From: Saprospiraceae bacterium
GTDB lineage: Bacteria > Bacteroidota > Bacteroidia > Chitinophagales > Saprospiraceae
DNA: 44,088 nt
NCBI GenBank assembly: GCA_013214355.1
Contig: JABSSL010000048.1
Coordinates: 1 to 44,088 of the forward strand
Direction of reading: 5' to 3'
Every line of letters starts with the position of its first letter. The stretch's first letter is position 1. The position numbers and the translations under genes are program-made. Shown piece after piece: positions 15,188 to 23,636 of the stretch. The notes under the pieces were generated by a model that did not search any database, was not told the origin of the DNA, and worked only from the letters and a program-made list of their open reading frames with translations.

Positions 15188-15763
15188 ATGACTCTTGATG
15201 ATCAGCAAAATATCCTATTCACAACCTATCCCTTCCTTAGCGCAGAGGATGGGCAGCTCCTAGCAGACTTGGCGGAGTATAGAGTGCTAAAAAACAGAGA
15301 GCCCATCATTCGTCGTGGCGAATTGACTTACACGACCTTCTTTATTCTCAATGGGATGATGCGCGGATACTTCATCAACCTGAAAGGAGAAGAGAAGAAT
15401 ATCTTTTTGCGACCTGAACATACCATAACGGGTGCACCAGATTGCCTTTTTGAGCATACCCCCACTCGCTACACCTTCGAAGCCATCCTGGAAACACACC
15501 TGCTCGTTTTTGATCAGCGAAAGCTCCTAGAACTCGCCCCCATCCACCCGAATATCAACTTGCTGTACATCGCCGCCCTGCAGGAGAACATCCAAACCCT
15601 GGTGGGACGTGTGGAAGCCCTGATTGATAAATCACCAGCCGAACGATACGAAGAGCTCCTTAAAAGGAGTCCTCAGTTTTTTCAAAGGGCCTTTCATAAA
15701 CACATCGCCAACTACCTAGGCATCACGCCAGTTTCACTTTCGCGTATCATAAATCGCCGATAG
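15188..15763 (+). CDS. Crp/Fnr-family transcriptional regulator
   Basis: This is a 191-aa cytosolic regulator. The frame opens at a TTG (15161), but the ATG at 15188 (MTLDDQQNIL) fits the family better. Residues about 12-115 form the cyclic-nucleotide-binding-type beta-roll (ITYTTFFILNG-like core: ELTYTTFFILNGMMRGYFIN). The dimerisation helix spans about 120-150. The C-terminal end RAFHKHIANYLGITPVSLSRIINRR contains the recognition helix. No Cys cluster for an Fe-S sensor is seen. It is 97 bp upstream of the desaturase-CDGSH gene, and a 12-bp palindrome lies between, so local regulation is plausible. Confidence 0.85.
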   Translation: MTLDDQQNILFTTYPFLSAEDGQLLADLAEYRVLKNREPIIRRGELTYTTFFILNGMMRGYFINLKGEEKNIFLRPEHTITGAPDCLFEHTPTRYTFEAILETHLLVFDQRKLLELAPIHPNINLLYIAALQENIQTLVGRVEALIDKSPAERYEELLKRSPQFFQRAFHKHIANYLGITPVSLSRIINRR

Positions 15764-15775
15764 GCGCTGGATAGT

Positions 15776-15787
15776 TAACAATTGTTA
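15776..15787. promoter_or_regulatory. 12-bp perfect palindrome upstream of the desaturase gene
   Basis: The sequence taacaattgtta lies 74 bp before the ATG at 15861. A box taatttta, one base from the TAnnTTTG -7 consensus, follows about 24 bp later. The position upstream of the promoter suits an operator, possibly for the adjacent Crp/Fnr protein; this is inference. Confidence 0.4.
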
Positions 15788-15860
15788 TCTCTTTTCAAGT
15801 TTCCAACACCTAATTTTACATGGTAAATAATGAAACTTAAAGCGATAAACACGGCTATCT

Positions 15861-16931
15861 ATGTTATTTGGAGTTGAAAATTTGGATGTATACTTAGTTC
15901 TCGGAATTCTAGTATTCTTCGGATTATTAGAAGTAATTGCGGGCCATCTACATACCACCAAAAGGAAAAGAAGCGATTGGATTCAGGAAATGGGCGGCTT
16001 TTTCGCGCTCTCTGTCCTGATCAAACCCATGATTGTGCTAAGTGTAATGGCGCTAGGTCAACTACTGGTACCTCAATATGCTAACATCGTCGGCGGTTGG
16101 AGTCTCTTGCTCATGTTGCCTTTTTATCTATTCCCAGACGATATCTTACAGTATTGGTACCATCGGTCCGCTCATGAGTATCAGTGGTTGTGGAAACTAC
16201 ACCGGCCACACCACCAGGCAGAAGAAATGGGCTTTTTCGTTTCCTATCGAAATGCGGCCTTGTACTACGTTTTAATGCCCAACATCTGGTGGGTGGGTAT
16301 CGCTACCTTTTTAGGGGCGGCACCAGGAGTAGCCTTAGGTTTGGTATTGAAGCAATTGGTGATCATTGGTTCACATAGCACGACCAAGTGGGATAGATTG
16401 TTGTATCGATTTCCTTGGCTTAGTCCCATCACCTCCGTCATTGAACGCATCATCATTACGCCGGCCTTCCACTATGCCCACCATGGCAAATCTATGAAGG
16501 ACGGTGTGAGCGACCCCAATGGAAATTATGGAAATATGTTTTCAATCTGGGATCAGTTATTTGGTACCGCCAAATTTACCCGCCAATTTCCTACCGAATT
16601 GGGTTTAGTTAATGATCCGAAAGAAAAGTGGACCGCCGCCTACTTCTACCCTATTGTTACTTCGGATAAACCAGAGAGTGAACTGGCCAGAGGATTTCAA
16701 AAGTCCGACACCCGGACGATGGAGCCGACCGAAATCTACCTAGAAGCAGGAACCTACCTCTGGTGTCAATGCGGACATAGCAAAAATCAACCCTTCTGCG
16801 ATGGCATGCATCATGGAACCAAATTCAAGCCGATGGTATTTGAAGTAGAAAAGGCTAGAAAGATGCGGTTGTGCAATTGCAAGCTGACAAAGGCTGGACC
16901 GTTCTGCGATAATTCACATGAGCAGCCTTAG
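15861..16931 (+). CDS. Sterol desaturase/fatty acid hydroxylase fused to two CDGSH iron-sulfur motifs
   Basis: This is a 356-aa membrane di-iron enzyme. Helices lie around 10-28, 47-70, 78-92 and 135-170. The histidine boxes are H101-x3-H105, H114-x2-HH (117-118) and H204-x2-HH (207-208), with His172 near, as in sterol desaturase/C-4 methyl oxidase-type hydroxylases that use O2 and an electron donor. Residues 295-356 add two CDGSH-type [2Fe-2S] motifs. The first has Cys302, Cys304, Cys313, His317 (CQCGHSKNQPFCDGMH). The second has Cys338, Cys340, Cys349, His353 (CNCKLTKAGPFCDNSH, with Asn in place of Gly). CDGSH clusters carry electrons, so the tail may be a built-in redox partner; this is inference. 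Substrate unknown. Confidence 0.9.
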   Translation: MLFGVENLDVYLVLGILVFFGLLEVIAGHLHTTKRKRSDWIQEMGGFFALSVLIKPMIVLSVMALGQLLVPQYANIVGGWSLLLMLPFYLFPDDILQYWYHRSAHEYQWLWKLHRPHHQAEEMGFFVSYRNAALYYVLMPNIWWVGIATFLGAAPGVALGLVLKQLVIIGSHSTTKWDRLLYRFPWLSPITSVIERIIITPAFHYAHHGKSMKDGVSDPNGNYGNMFSIWDQLFGTAKFTRQFPTELGLVNDPKEKWTAAYFYPIVTSDKPESELARGFQKSDTRTMEPTEIYLEAGTYLWCQCGHSKNQPFCDGMHHGTKFKPMVFEVEKARKMRLCNCKLTKAGPFCDNSHEQP

Positions 16932-16980
16932 CCAGTCACCTGGCTCATGGTCCCAAAAAGAACACTTCACATATCCTACA

Positions 16981-17017
16981 AGCGGTGGCTTCGGTTGAAT
17001 GGTCCGGAGCCACCGCT
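16981..17017. terminator. Hairpin between convergent genes (likely terminator)
   Basis: The arms agcggtggcttcgg (16981-16994) and ccggagccaccgct (17004-17017) pair over 14 bp with one G-U in the plus-strand RNA. The loop is 9 nt, followed by cattatttt. It sits between the stops at 16931 (plus) and 17025 (minus). The stem is strong but the T-tract is broken. Confidence 0.65.
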
Positions 17018-17024
17018 CATTATT

Positions 17025-19637
17025 TTACTCCTGCCGTAAGGATTCTATCGGATTCATCCAAGCTGCCTTCAAGCTCTGTATACTCACCGTCAACATCGCT
17101 ATAAGCACCGCTAGAAAGCCCGCCAGTAAGAACACCCACCAGCGTAAGCCGATATGGTAAGCAAAACCCTCTAGCCAATTTTGCATCAGATACCAAGCTA
17201 GGGGAGTAGCAATAACAATGGAAGTAACCACCAAACGAAGAAAGTCCTTGGATAACAATTGTACGATATTCGCTGAACTGGCGCCCAACACTTTCCGCAC
17301 TCCAATCTCTTTGGTCCTTTGTACCACACTATGAGAAATCAAGCCAAATAAACCGATCCCAGCAATGAGCAAAGCCAAGATGGTAAAAATATTAAAGGCT
17401 TGTCCCAGGCGAGTTTCGGATTCGTACAGCTGATCCAAAGATTCATCTAAGAAACGATAGCTGACGGGCAAGCCCGGAGCTACGCTTTTTACCGTTTCCA
17501 AAACGAAGGAGAGCGTCTCGTCCAAATTATCCGTCTTAACCTTCAACGTTATATTACCAAAGTTGACACTATTGTTTCGATCGTCACGGAACATCATATA
17601 TTGCGGCTCAATACTGAGATCCATGGGCTGGAAATGAAAGTCTTTTACTACACCAATGATTCGCCCCTTTCGGAAGGTCTTTCCAACGGCAGATTCTGGT
17701 GTCCAGCCAAGTTTGGCAACGGCCGTTTCATTCAATAGATAACTCTGGGTAGAGTCTGTGGAATGACCTAAAGAAAAGTTTCTTCCGGCAGCCATATCTA
17801 CCTCAAATAGATCCAAAAAATGATAATCGACGTAATTGCGATAAATATTGATACTCTTCTCTCCTGTATTCCCCTCCCACTCTTCTACTACACCTTGGTC
17901 TCCACTATTGATCGGTAAATTCTTAATCACAGAAACCTTCTCCACCTGGGGATGCCGAAGCAATTCCCCTCGGATTAATTCTGTATTCTCTGAAATCTCC
18001 GGAAAAAAGAAGGGAACATAGACGATCTGATCCTCATTAAAACCCAATTTCTTGTTCTGGACGTATTGCAATTGTTGGTACACCACAATACTACTTGAAA
18101 TCAGGACTACCGCAGCTGCGAATTGACCAACCACCAGCAGGTTCCGCAGAGAAGTTCCCCGCTTGAATCGACTAAACAATTCTCCTCTGAAGACCTTGAT
18201 TGGCAACAAACTGGATAGGAATACCGCTGGATAAAAACCGGAAAGTATCCCAATCGAAATGGCACCAACAAAGAGGCCTGCGAGCAGCCAATAGTTTTGG
18301 ATCAAATCCAATTCAATGGGCTGCACCAATAACTTGTTGAATTGCGGTAGAAGATAGTAAGCCAACACGATAGCCAAAACAAAACTTATCAGAGTAAGCA
18401 GAAATGATTCCCCCATAAATTGAGCGATCAGTTGCTTCCGTTGCGCACCCAAGACTTTTCGCATACTTACTTCTTTGGAGCGGCTAATAGAACGGGCAGT
18501 AGCTAGATTGGTGTAATTGATGGCTGCCAATAATAAAATGATGAAGGCAATCGATAGGAATAGATACACATACCGAATGTCGCCATTCACCCCCGGGTCT
18601 AGATTCACCTTGGAATGTAGGTGTATATCTTGGACAGGCTGCAAGAAAAATTTCGATGCGCCAAAAGGGAAATTCTCATAGGCCGGAACCACGTACTGAT
18701 CGAAGATATCCAACTTTTGTTCCAGGGCCTTGTAATCTTGCCCTTCTGCCAACACCATATAAGTCCAGTAATTATTCCAATCCCAGCGCCCTACACTGGC
18801 TTCGTATTCATCGGCATTTTTAAGGGGAACGATACAATCATAATTCAGGTGTTGATTGCTAGGAATATCTTTAAATATCCCCCGGACCGTGAGTGATTGC
18901 TCATTGCGATACAGCACTTGTTTTCCCATCGGATCTTCCACTCCGAAATAACGCTCGGCTAAGGACTCGCTCAATAAAATGGCGGAGGGGTCCTGCAATA
19001 CTTCTTTACCTTCACCCCGTATGATCTTTATGCTGAAAATATCGAAAACCCGTTCATCTGCCAGCAGACTACCTGGCGAGTCAACCACATCCTTGTAAGC
19101 TAGTAGATTGTTTCGCAAACCTATAGTAGCAGCTGCCTCTACCTCAGGGAAAGTCTCAACCAATGCCGGTGCAAGTGGTTCAGAACTAACTGCGAAAAAG
19201 TCAGTTCCTCGAAAAATATTGCCTTCCTGTTGCTGCACTACCCGATAGAGCTGATCTGCTTTCTCGTGTTGGGTATCATAACTTAATTCATATTGTACAT
19301 AGAGGGCGATCAGGATAAAACAGGTCATGGCAATGGTAAGGCCAGATATATTGATCGTTGAGTACAGTTTCTGCTTTACTAGATTGCGCCAAGCCACTTT
19401 TAAATAGTTCTGAAACATAGCTAGATTGATTAGTGGATCCCGTTGAAAGGATTTAATAAAGTCGGGTCGAAAATGCCGAATGACTTGCCACCAAAAGCTT
19501 CTTTTTGCTCGACGAGGAGCTTCCGCAAACTGCTGTTCAAACAATTCGATTAAGTCCCCTTCGATCTCTTCTACGAAATCCTCCCGGCAAAACCAGCGAA
19601 GGAACCGCAGCGCATACTTTGGTGGTTCTGGTAGCAT
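17025..19637 (-). CDS. MacB/FtsX-type ABC transporter permease with N-terminal prefix domain
   Basis: This is an 870-aa inner-membrane permease. Residues 1-75 form a soluble 'permease prefix' domain (LRWFCREDFVEEIEGDLIELF). The first helix (about 97-117) is followed by a large periplasmic MacB-like domain (about 118-360). Three helices around 370-490 include the FtsX signature SRSKEVSMRKVLGA. A second periplasmic domain and a second FtsX block (TKEIGVRKVLGA) with three more helices end the protein. It is a duplicated permease of the kind linked to antimicrobial or envelope stress. No ATPase is in the window, and no PadR-type regulator, often next to these genes, is adjacent. A long dyad lies just upstream. 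Confidence 0.9.
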   Translation of the reverse strand: MLPEPPKYALRFLRWFCREDFVEEIEGDLIELFEQQFAEAPRRAKRSFWWQVIRHFRPDFIKSFQRDPLINLAMFQNYLKVAWRNLVKQKLYSTINISGLTIAMTCFILIALYVQYELSYDTQHEKADQLYRVVQQQEGNIFRGTDFFAVSSEPLAPALVETFPEVEAAATIGLRNNLLAYKDVVDSPGSLLADERVFDIFSIKIIRGEGKEVLQDPSAILLSESLAERYFGVEDPMGKQVLYRNEQSLTVRGIFKDIPSNQHLNYDCIVPLKNADEYEASVGRWDWNNYWTYMVLAEGQDYKALEQKLDIFDQYVVPAYENFPFGASKFFLQPVQDIHLHSKVNLDPGVNGDIRYVYLFLSIAFIILLLAAINYTNLATARSISRSKEVSMRKVLGAQRKQLIAQFMGESFLLTLISFVLAIVLAYYLLPQFNKLLVQPIELDLIQNYWLLAGLFVGAISIGILSGFYPAVFLSSLLPIKVFRGELFSRFKRGTSLRNLLVVGQFAAAVVLISSSIVVYQQLQYVQNKKLGFNEDQIVYVPFFFPEISENTELIRGELLRHPQVEKVSVIKNLPINSGDQGVVEEWEGNTGEKSINIYRNYVDYHFLDLFEVDMAAGRNFSLGHSTDSTQSYLLNETAVAKLGWTPESAVGKTFRKGRIIGVVKDFHFQPMDLSIEPQYMMFRDDRNNSVNFGNITLKVKTDNLDETLSFVLETVKSVAPGLPVSYRFLDESLDQLYESETRLGQAFNIFTILALLIAGIGLFGLISHSVVQRTKEIGVRKVLGASSANIVQLLSKDFLRLVVTSIVIATPLAWYLMQNWLEGFAYHIGLRWWVFLLAGFLAVLIAMLTVSIQSLKAAWMNPIESLRQE

Positions 19638-19661
19638 TTTTCAAGTATTTAGTGGCCTACT

Positions 19662-19715
19662 ATTTACTTAACAAAAGTAAATGTAATCAATTTATTTCAC
19701 TTTTGTTAAGTAAAT
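19662..19715. promoter_or_regulatory. 17-bp inverted repeat made of two nested dyads, upstream of the permease
   Basis: Atttacttaacaaaagt (19662-19678) and acttttgttaagtaaat (19699-19715) are perfectly complementary over 17 bp with a 20-bp spacer. Each arm is itself dyadic: atttactt-aacaa-aagtaaat (19662-19682) and actt-ttgtt-aagt (19699-19711). It lies 25-78 bp before the permease ATG (minus strand) and 120 bp before the GNAT gene (plus). Two tandem operator sites for a dimeric (PadR-like) repressor would look like this. Confidence 0.55.
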
Positions 19716-19834
19716 CTGTCAATAATGCAATTTCCGCCCGATTTAACCCTCACATCTCGACCAATGGAACTTTATCGAACACGCCATTGTAGATAGAACG
19801 CTACCCTTACTGACCCGATCAAAATTCTGATATC

Positions 19835-20293
19835 ATGCGTTTTACTCCGATCAATCCAAAGATTGATTCCATTCCCAAAGCCGACTATGTTGAAGTGGTA
19901 GATCTATGGGAAGCTAGCGTTCGAGCCACTCACCATTTCTTGCCTGAATCCGATATTCAGTTTTTCAAACCACTTATCTTAAATCAGTATCTAGATCACG
20001 TAGACTTATCCTGCCTCAGAGATCAAGCTGGCAAGATTGCAGGTTTCCTAGGTGTTACTGATGGTAAGATCGAGATGTTATTCATCCATCCAGCTGCTCG
20101 AGGACAGGGTGTGGGAAAACGTCTGTTGCTCCACGCGGTCCAGGACTTGGGGGCTAGGGAGGTAGATGTGAATGAGCAAAACGAACAGGCCGTGGGCTTT
20201 TATCATCATCTAGGATTCTCGACCATTAGTAGATCGCCCGTAGATGGCATGGGCAAGCCTTATCCGTTACTACATATGACCTATTCACTATGA
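19835..20293 (+). CDS. GNAT-family N-acetyltransferase
   Basis: This 152-aa cytosolic enzyme transfers an acetyl group from acetyl-CoA to an amine. The acetyl-CoA-binding motif A is clear (MLFIHPAARGQGVGKRLL, about 88-105; core R/Q-x-x-G-x-G/A). It is followed by the motif B region NEQNEQAVGFYHHLGF. The N-terminus (EVVDLWEASVRATHHFL) resembles YjaB-type GNATs. The last 4 bases overlap the start of the next GNAT gene (ATGA), so the two are translationally coupled. Substrate unknown. Confidence 0.85.
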   Translation: MRFTPINPKIDSIPKADYVEVVDLWEASVRATHHFLPESDIQFFKPLILNQYLDHVDLSCLRDQAGKIAGFLGVTDGKIEMLFIHPAARGQGVGKRLLLHAVQDLGAREVDVNEQNEQAVGFYHHLGFSTISRSPVDGMGKPYPLLHMTYSL

Positions 20294-20799
20294 AAGCATT
20301 AGACATCCGAGAATTACGCAAGGAGGATTGTGAGAAAATTCATCAAGCGTTTGTCGCACAAGGATGGAAAAAGCCGCTTTCCTTATACCTGAATTACCTG
20401 AAGATGCAAAAGGAAGGTATTCGCGATTTTCTACTAGCCACTTGGCAAAATGAATTTGCTGGTTATCTCACGATCAATTGGACCTCAGGCTATCCACCCT
20501 TCCAAGAAGAAAACATTCCAGAGATCGTTGATTTTAATGTGCTGAAAAAATATCAGAGGCGAGGAATTGGAACTGCCCTGATGGATGAAGCTGAACGGCG
20601 AATCCAGCGCGTTTCGCCATTGGCAGGAATTGGCTTCGGTATCACCCAAGATTATGGCGCAGCTCAGATTTTGTATGTAAAACGTGGTTATATTCCAGAT
20701 GGACGAGGTCTAGTCCTAGACGGAGAATCTCTAGAATACTGCCGGCAAGTGACCATCAGTGATGATTTAGCGATATACCTGACCAAGGCATTGACTTGA
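20290..20799 (+). CDS. GNAT-family N-acetyltransferase
   Basis: This 169-aa protein has the GNAT fold: FAGYLTINW as strand 4, then VDFNVLKKYQRRGIGTALMDEAE (motif A, R-R-G-I-G-T) and YGAAQILYVKRGY (motif B). It is not a close copy of the preceding GNAT. A protein N-terminal or small-molecule substrate cannot be distinguished. Coupling with the upstream gene suggests a related pathway. A weak hairpin lies about 155 bp downstream. Confidence 0.85.
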   Translation: MKALDIRELRKEDCEKIHQAFVAQGWKKPLSLYLNYLKMQKEGIRDFLLATWQNEFAGYLTINWTSGYPPFQEENIPEIVDFNVLKKYQRRGIGTALMDEAERRIQRVSPLAGIGFGITQDYGAAQILYVKRGYIPDGRGLVLDGESLEYCRQVTISDDLAIYLTKALT

Positions 20800-20954
20800 T
20801 CCTTCACCACAACACACACGCTGATAAATATCGAGAGACCCAACAGTTGATCACTCCTTCCTCTTCAAGGTTTAGTATAAAATCTTGAATCTACACCACT
20901 TATGCCAGATTACAGACCCAGCGAGTTGATGTAGGCTTTACTTTTAGGTAAAAC

Positions 20955-20984
20955 CAAGCGGTCCCTAATTCGCTTGTCTTTTTT
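20955..20984 (+). terminator. Weak hairpin with T-tract
   Basis: Caagcg (20955-20960) pairs with cgcttg (20971-20976) over a 10-nt loop, followed by tcttttttat. The 6-bp stem makes it a weak candidate terminator between the GNAT pair and the thioredoxin-fold gene. Confidence 0.35.
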
Positions 20985-21008
20985 ATATCTAAAGTAAAAA
21001 ACTCGACC

Positions 21009-22466
21009 ATGAAAAAGCTCTTCCTTCTCGTAGGCACGCTCATTACTTTCCTAGCCTTTTACCCAAAATCCGACCCAGTCTCCATCGAAATTGGTGTAGA
21101 GACTCCCATGGAATTTGTCGAGATCACTTGCCCTATCGAGGGCTTCATCCTTTGGAATCAAAAGCAGGATACCCTATTCACCAACGGCAACGGGAAGTTT
21201 AAGCAAACCTATGCCCTATCTCAAGCTAGTCCTTTCAGAATCAAGATTGGAAAACTAAGATTTAGAACGCTTTTCGAACCCGGCCAACACTATGACATCC
21301 AATTAGAAGGGGAACAACTCTTATTCCGTGGAAAAAACGCCGCTGGTCTGACGCTCTTTAGTCAGTTGAAACGCCCCAGTTACACCTTTACCGAGAATAC
21401 CAAGTTTGCCCAGGACACCACTGCCGCGCAAATTACAGAGAAGATCGGCGCACTCATTCAGCAAGAAAAAGAACAATTCCAACAACTGCAAACACAAGGG
21501 AGTATTACCAAAGAATTCCTAGCGTTAGCCTTTCGAGACATTGACTACTATTATGCGAAGAAGATATTGAACATCATCCTTAGTAAAGAGACCAAGAATA
21601 AACCATTGGAGGCATCCCTAGTCGCTTTAATGGATAAAACCATCGCAGAAAATCCCGTACAATTCTCTGGCTTCATTCCTGAGGATTGGGACTACTATGC
21701 CGACGACGTCATCATCTATAAAAAGACGTATGAGCTGAAGCAGGCGGGTAAGACTTCTAGTGAAAAATTGGATGAATTATTCGAAACAGGTGAGCTCCAC
21801 AATTGGCGATTGTCCATGATCAACGATCAAGTCACTGGAAAAACCAAGGAAAGATACATGGCCTTTTATCTGTATGATAGAGCCGTCCAATCAAGATTCG
21901 AGAAGAGTCTGGTAGGTATCTTTGAGAACTTCGAGCAAGAATTCCCCGAAAGCGCATTCACGCCTTATATCAAACCACTGATCGACAAAATCATCACTTA
22001 CCATGAGCGGATTGAAGCGCCGCTGTCCGACAAGGTAAAAATACTGGATGGTAGTACAATCTCCAATTTTGATGAATTGCGCGAACAGCTCAAAGGACAA
22101 GCCTATTACGTCGATTTATGGGCTACTTGGTGCAGCCCTTGCAAACAGGAGTTTAAACACAATACATCCATAGATCCTGTACTGAAAAATGCAGGCTACG
22201 AAAAATTATACATCTCTATCGATAAAGCTAGCGCCCGAGAAAAATGGATCGACAACATCAAATACTTTGATCTGAAAGGAACCCATCTGCTCGCCTCCAA
22301 AGCGTTCGTGGAAGACTTTGCAACTCATCATTCCTTGCAAAAAGAGATGCTGATCATTCCACAGTACCTCATTGTTGATCCAGCCGGAGAGGTAGTGGTG
22401 AGAGATGCGCCTAAACCCAGTGAAGTGGGTCAATTAGAATCCATTCTAAACACCCCAAAACGTTAG
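21009..22466 (+). CDS. Exported TlpA-like thioredoxin-fold protein
   Basis: This 485-aa protein begins with a signal peptide (MKKLFLLVGTLITFLAFYP). The N-terminal 100 residues are beta-rich, as in the DUF4369-like domain common in front of Bacteroidota TlpA proteins. A helical middle follows (about 130-340). The C-terminal thioredoxin domain has the redox-active pair Cys375-x-x-Cys378 in WATWCSPC and a YLIVDPAGEVV strand with the cis-Pro region IIPQYL. It probably reduces disulfides or supports cytochrome maturation in the periplasm. It is a single gene; the next gene starts 89 bp later. Confidence 0.88.
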   Translation: MKKLFLLVGTLITFLAFYPKSDPVSIEIGVETPMEFVEITCPIEGFILWNQKQDTLFTNGNGKFKQTYALSQASPFRIKIGKLRFRTLFEPGQHYDIQLEGEQLLFRGKNAAGLTLFSQLKRPSYTFTENTKFAQDTTAAQITEKIGALIQQEKEQFQQLQTQGSITKEFLALAFRDIDYYYAKKILNIILSKETKNKPLEASLVALMDKTIAENPVQFSGFIPEDWDYYADDVIIYKKTYELKQAGKTSSEKLDELFETGELHNWRLSMINDQVTGKTKERYMAFYLYDRAVQSRFEKSLVGIFENFEQEFPESAFTPYIKPLIDKIITYHERIEAPLSDKVKILDGSTISNFDELREQLKGQAYYVDLWATWCSPCKQEFKHNTSIDPVLKNAGYEKLYISIDKASAREKWIDNIKYFDLKGTHLLASKAFVEDFATHHSLQKEMLIIPQYLIVDPAGEVVVRDAPKPSEVGQLESILNTPKR

Positions 22467-22555
22467 TAACACCTAACTGTAGATTGGATTGACCTACTGG
22501 AACGATAGGTAATGTAACTAGTTCATCAACTGTTAATTGCCTATCTTGTCCGCCC

Positions 22556-23077
22556 ATGAAAAAGATAAAAATATCAAGGCAGTTTCAAATACTTGTGCTG
22601 CTGTCGTGCCTCAGCGCCTGCCAATCAGGAGTGGATACTCGCGCCATGGATTTTGCCCAATTGCGGATAGACAAAACTTTGGTAGAGGAGATTAGACTCT
22701 CGGATGATCAGAAGATAGATGCCCAGATTGGTGCACGTACGCTTCACGAAATGTTGCTCGATGGTGACTTTCTTCCAAGTGGCTGGGTAGCAGATCCTCC
22801 ACCCAGTTTCTATGAATTGAAGCGAGTGGATAGAGGCACTGATCAAAGCTTGCTATTCTATGCGGTCTGTTTTGAAGAAGGAAAAATTGCAGAAATCAAA
22901 GTAGCCACCTTGGCAGGAGAGCAATTGCGGTATAATTACCTCATTTGGTCAAATGTAAAATATGGTGATCCCTATACAATGATTGAGTTGAAAGAGGAGA
23001 AGGATATCATACAATTTTATCATGAAGGAGAGCTGCGCTTTACCTATCATCCTGATCAAGGCAAAGTTGATCAATAA
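22556..23077 (+). CDS. Hypothetical lipoprotein
   Basis: This 173-aa protein has a lipoprotein signal (lipobox LSAC, Cys22). The mature part has no recognised domain. It contains a PPPSFYELKRVDRG segment, predicted beta strands and a C-terminal ELRFTYHPDQ, a layout of a small beta-sandwich. The stop TAA shares its last base with the ATG of the next gene (TAATG), so it is translationally coupled to a GNAT. No function is assigned. Confidence 0.7.
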   Translation: MKKIKISRQFQILVLLSCLSACQSGVDTRAMDFAQLRIDKTLVEEIRLSDDQKIDAQIGARTLHEMLLDGDFLPSGWVADPPPSFYELKRVDRGTDQSLLFYAVCFEEGKIAEIKVATLAGEQLRYNYLIWSNVKYGDPYTMIELKEEKDIIQFYHEGELRFTYHPDQGKVDQ

Positions 23078-23571
23078 TGAATGAAGCACCTGTAGATTTT
23101 CGCCCTATTGATAGTAGAGATCAAGCTTTCCTGACTGAGATGCTATATCTTGCTTTTTTCGTCCCAGAAGGGGCTACCCCTTTCCCTAGATCAATCCTAG
23201 ATCGTCCGGACATTTTAAAGTATCATAAAGGATACGGGAAAAAGGGAGACTATGGCTTCCTGGCGCTTGCTGGACAGGAAGCTATTGGGGCAATCTGGTG
23301 CAGGATTCACCATGAAGATGATCCCGGCTATGGCTTTATCCGCTCAGATATACCGGAGCTCAACCTTGCGCTACTTCCGGAAGCAAGAGGGCATGGTATT
23401 GGGCAAAAGCTCATGGCACAATTGGAAGAAAAGCTCCAGCTAGAAGGGGTGGCTGGCCTTAGTCTCAGTGTCGATCAGCGAAACACCATAGCTTATCACA
23501 TTTATCGTAAGTTAGGTTATCAAATTGTAAAAGAGGAAGGAACGGCTATCACTATGCTGAAGCTATTTTGA
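23077..23571 (+). CDS. GNAT-family N-acetyltransferase
   Basis: This is a 164-aa GNAT. It opens with FRPIDSRDQAFLTEMLY, has a strand-4/5 motif A (LNLALLPEARGHGIGQKLMAQLE, core R-G-H-G-I-G) and motif B (LSVDQRNTIAYHIYRKLGY). It resembles acetyltransferases acting on small amines or resistance substrates; the substrate is unknown. It overlaps the upstream lipoprotein gene by one base. It is the third GNAT within 4 kb but only distantly similar to the other two, so not a recent duplication. Confidence 0.85.
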   Translation: MNEAPVDFRPIDSRDQAFLTEMLYLAFFVPEGATPFPRSILDRPDILKYHKGYGKKGDYGFLALAGQEAIGAIWCRIHHEDDPGYGFIRSDIPELNLALLPEARGHGIGQKLMAQLEEKLQLEGVAGLSLSVDQRNTIAYHIYRKLGYQIVKEEGTAITMLKLF

Positions 23572-23636
23572 GAAACCAGACGATAGTTTTATCACTTTTT
23601 GTATAGTTCACGTATTTTTTCGCTCAAATTTCTGCT

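Noticed and set aside
19835-23571. Three GNAT genes as a toxin-antitoxin or resistance island
   Set aside because: No antitoxin-like (RHH) gene accompanies them, they are not close copies, and unrelated genes lie between.
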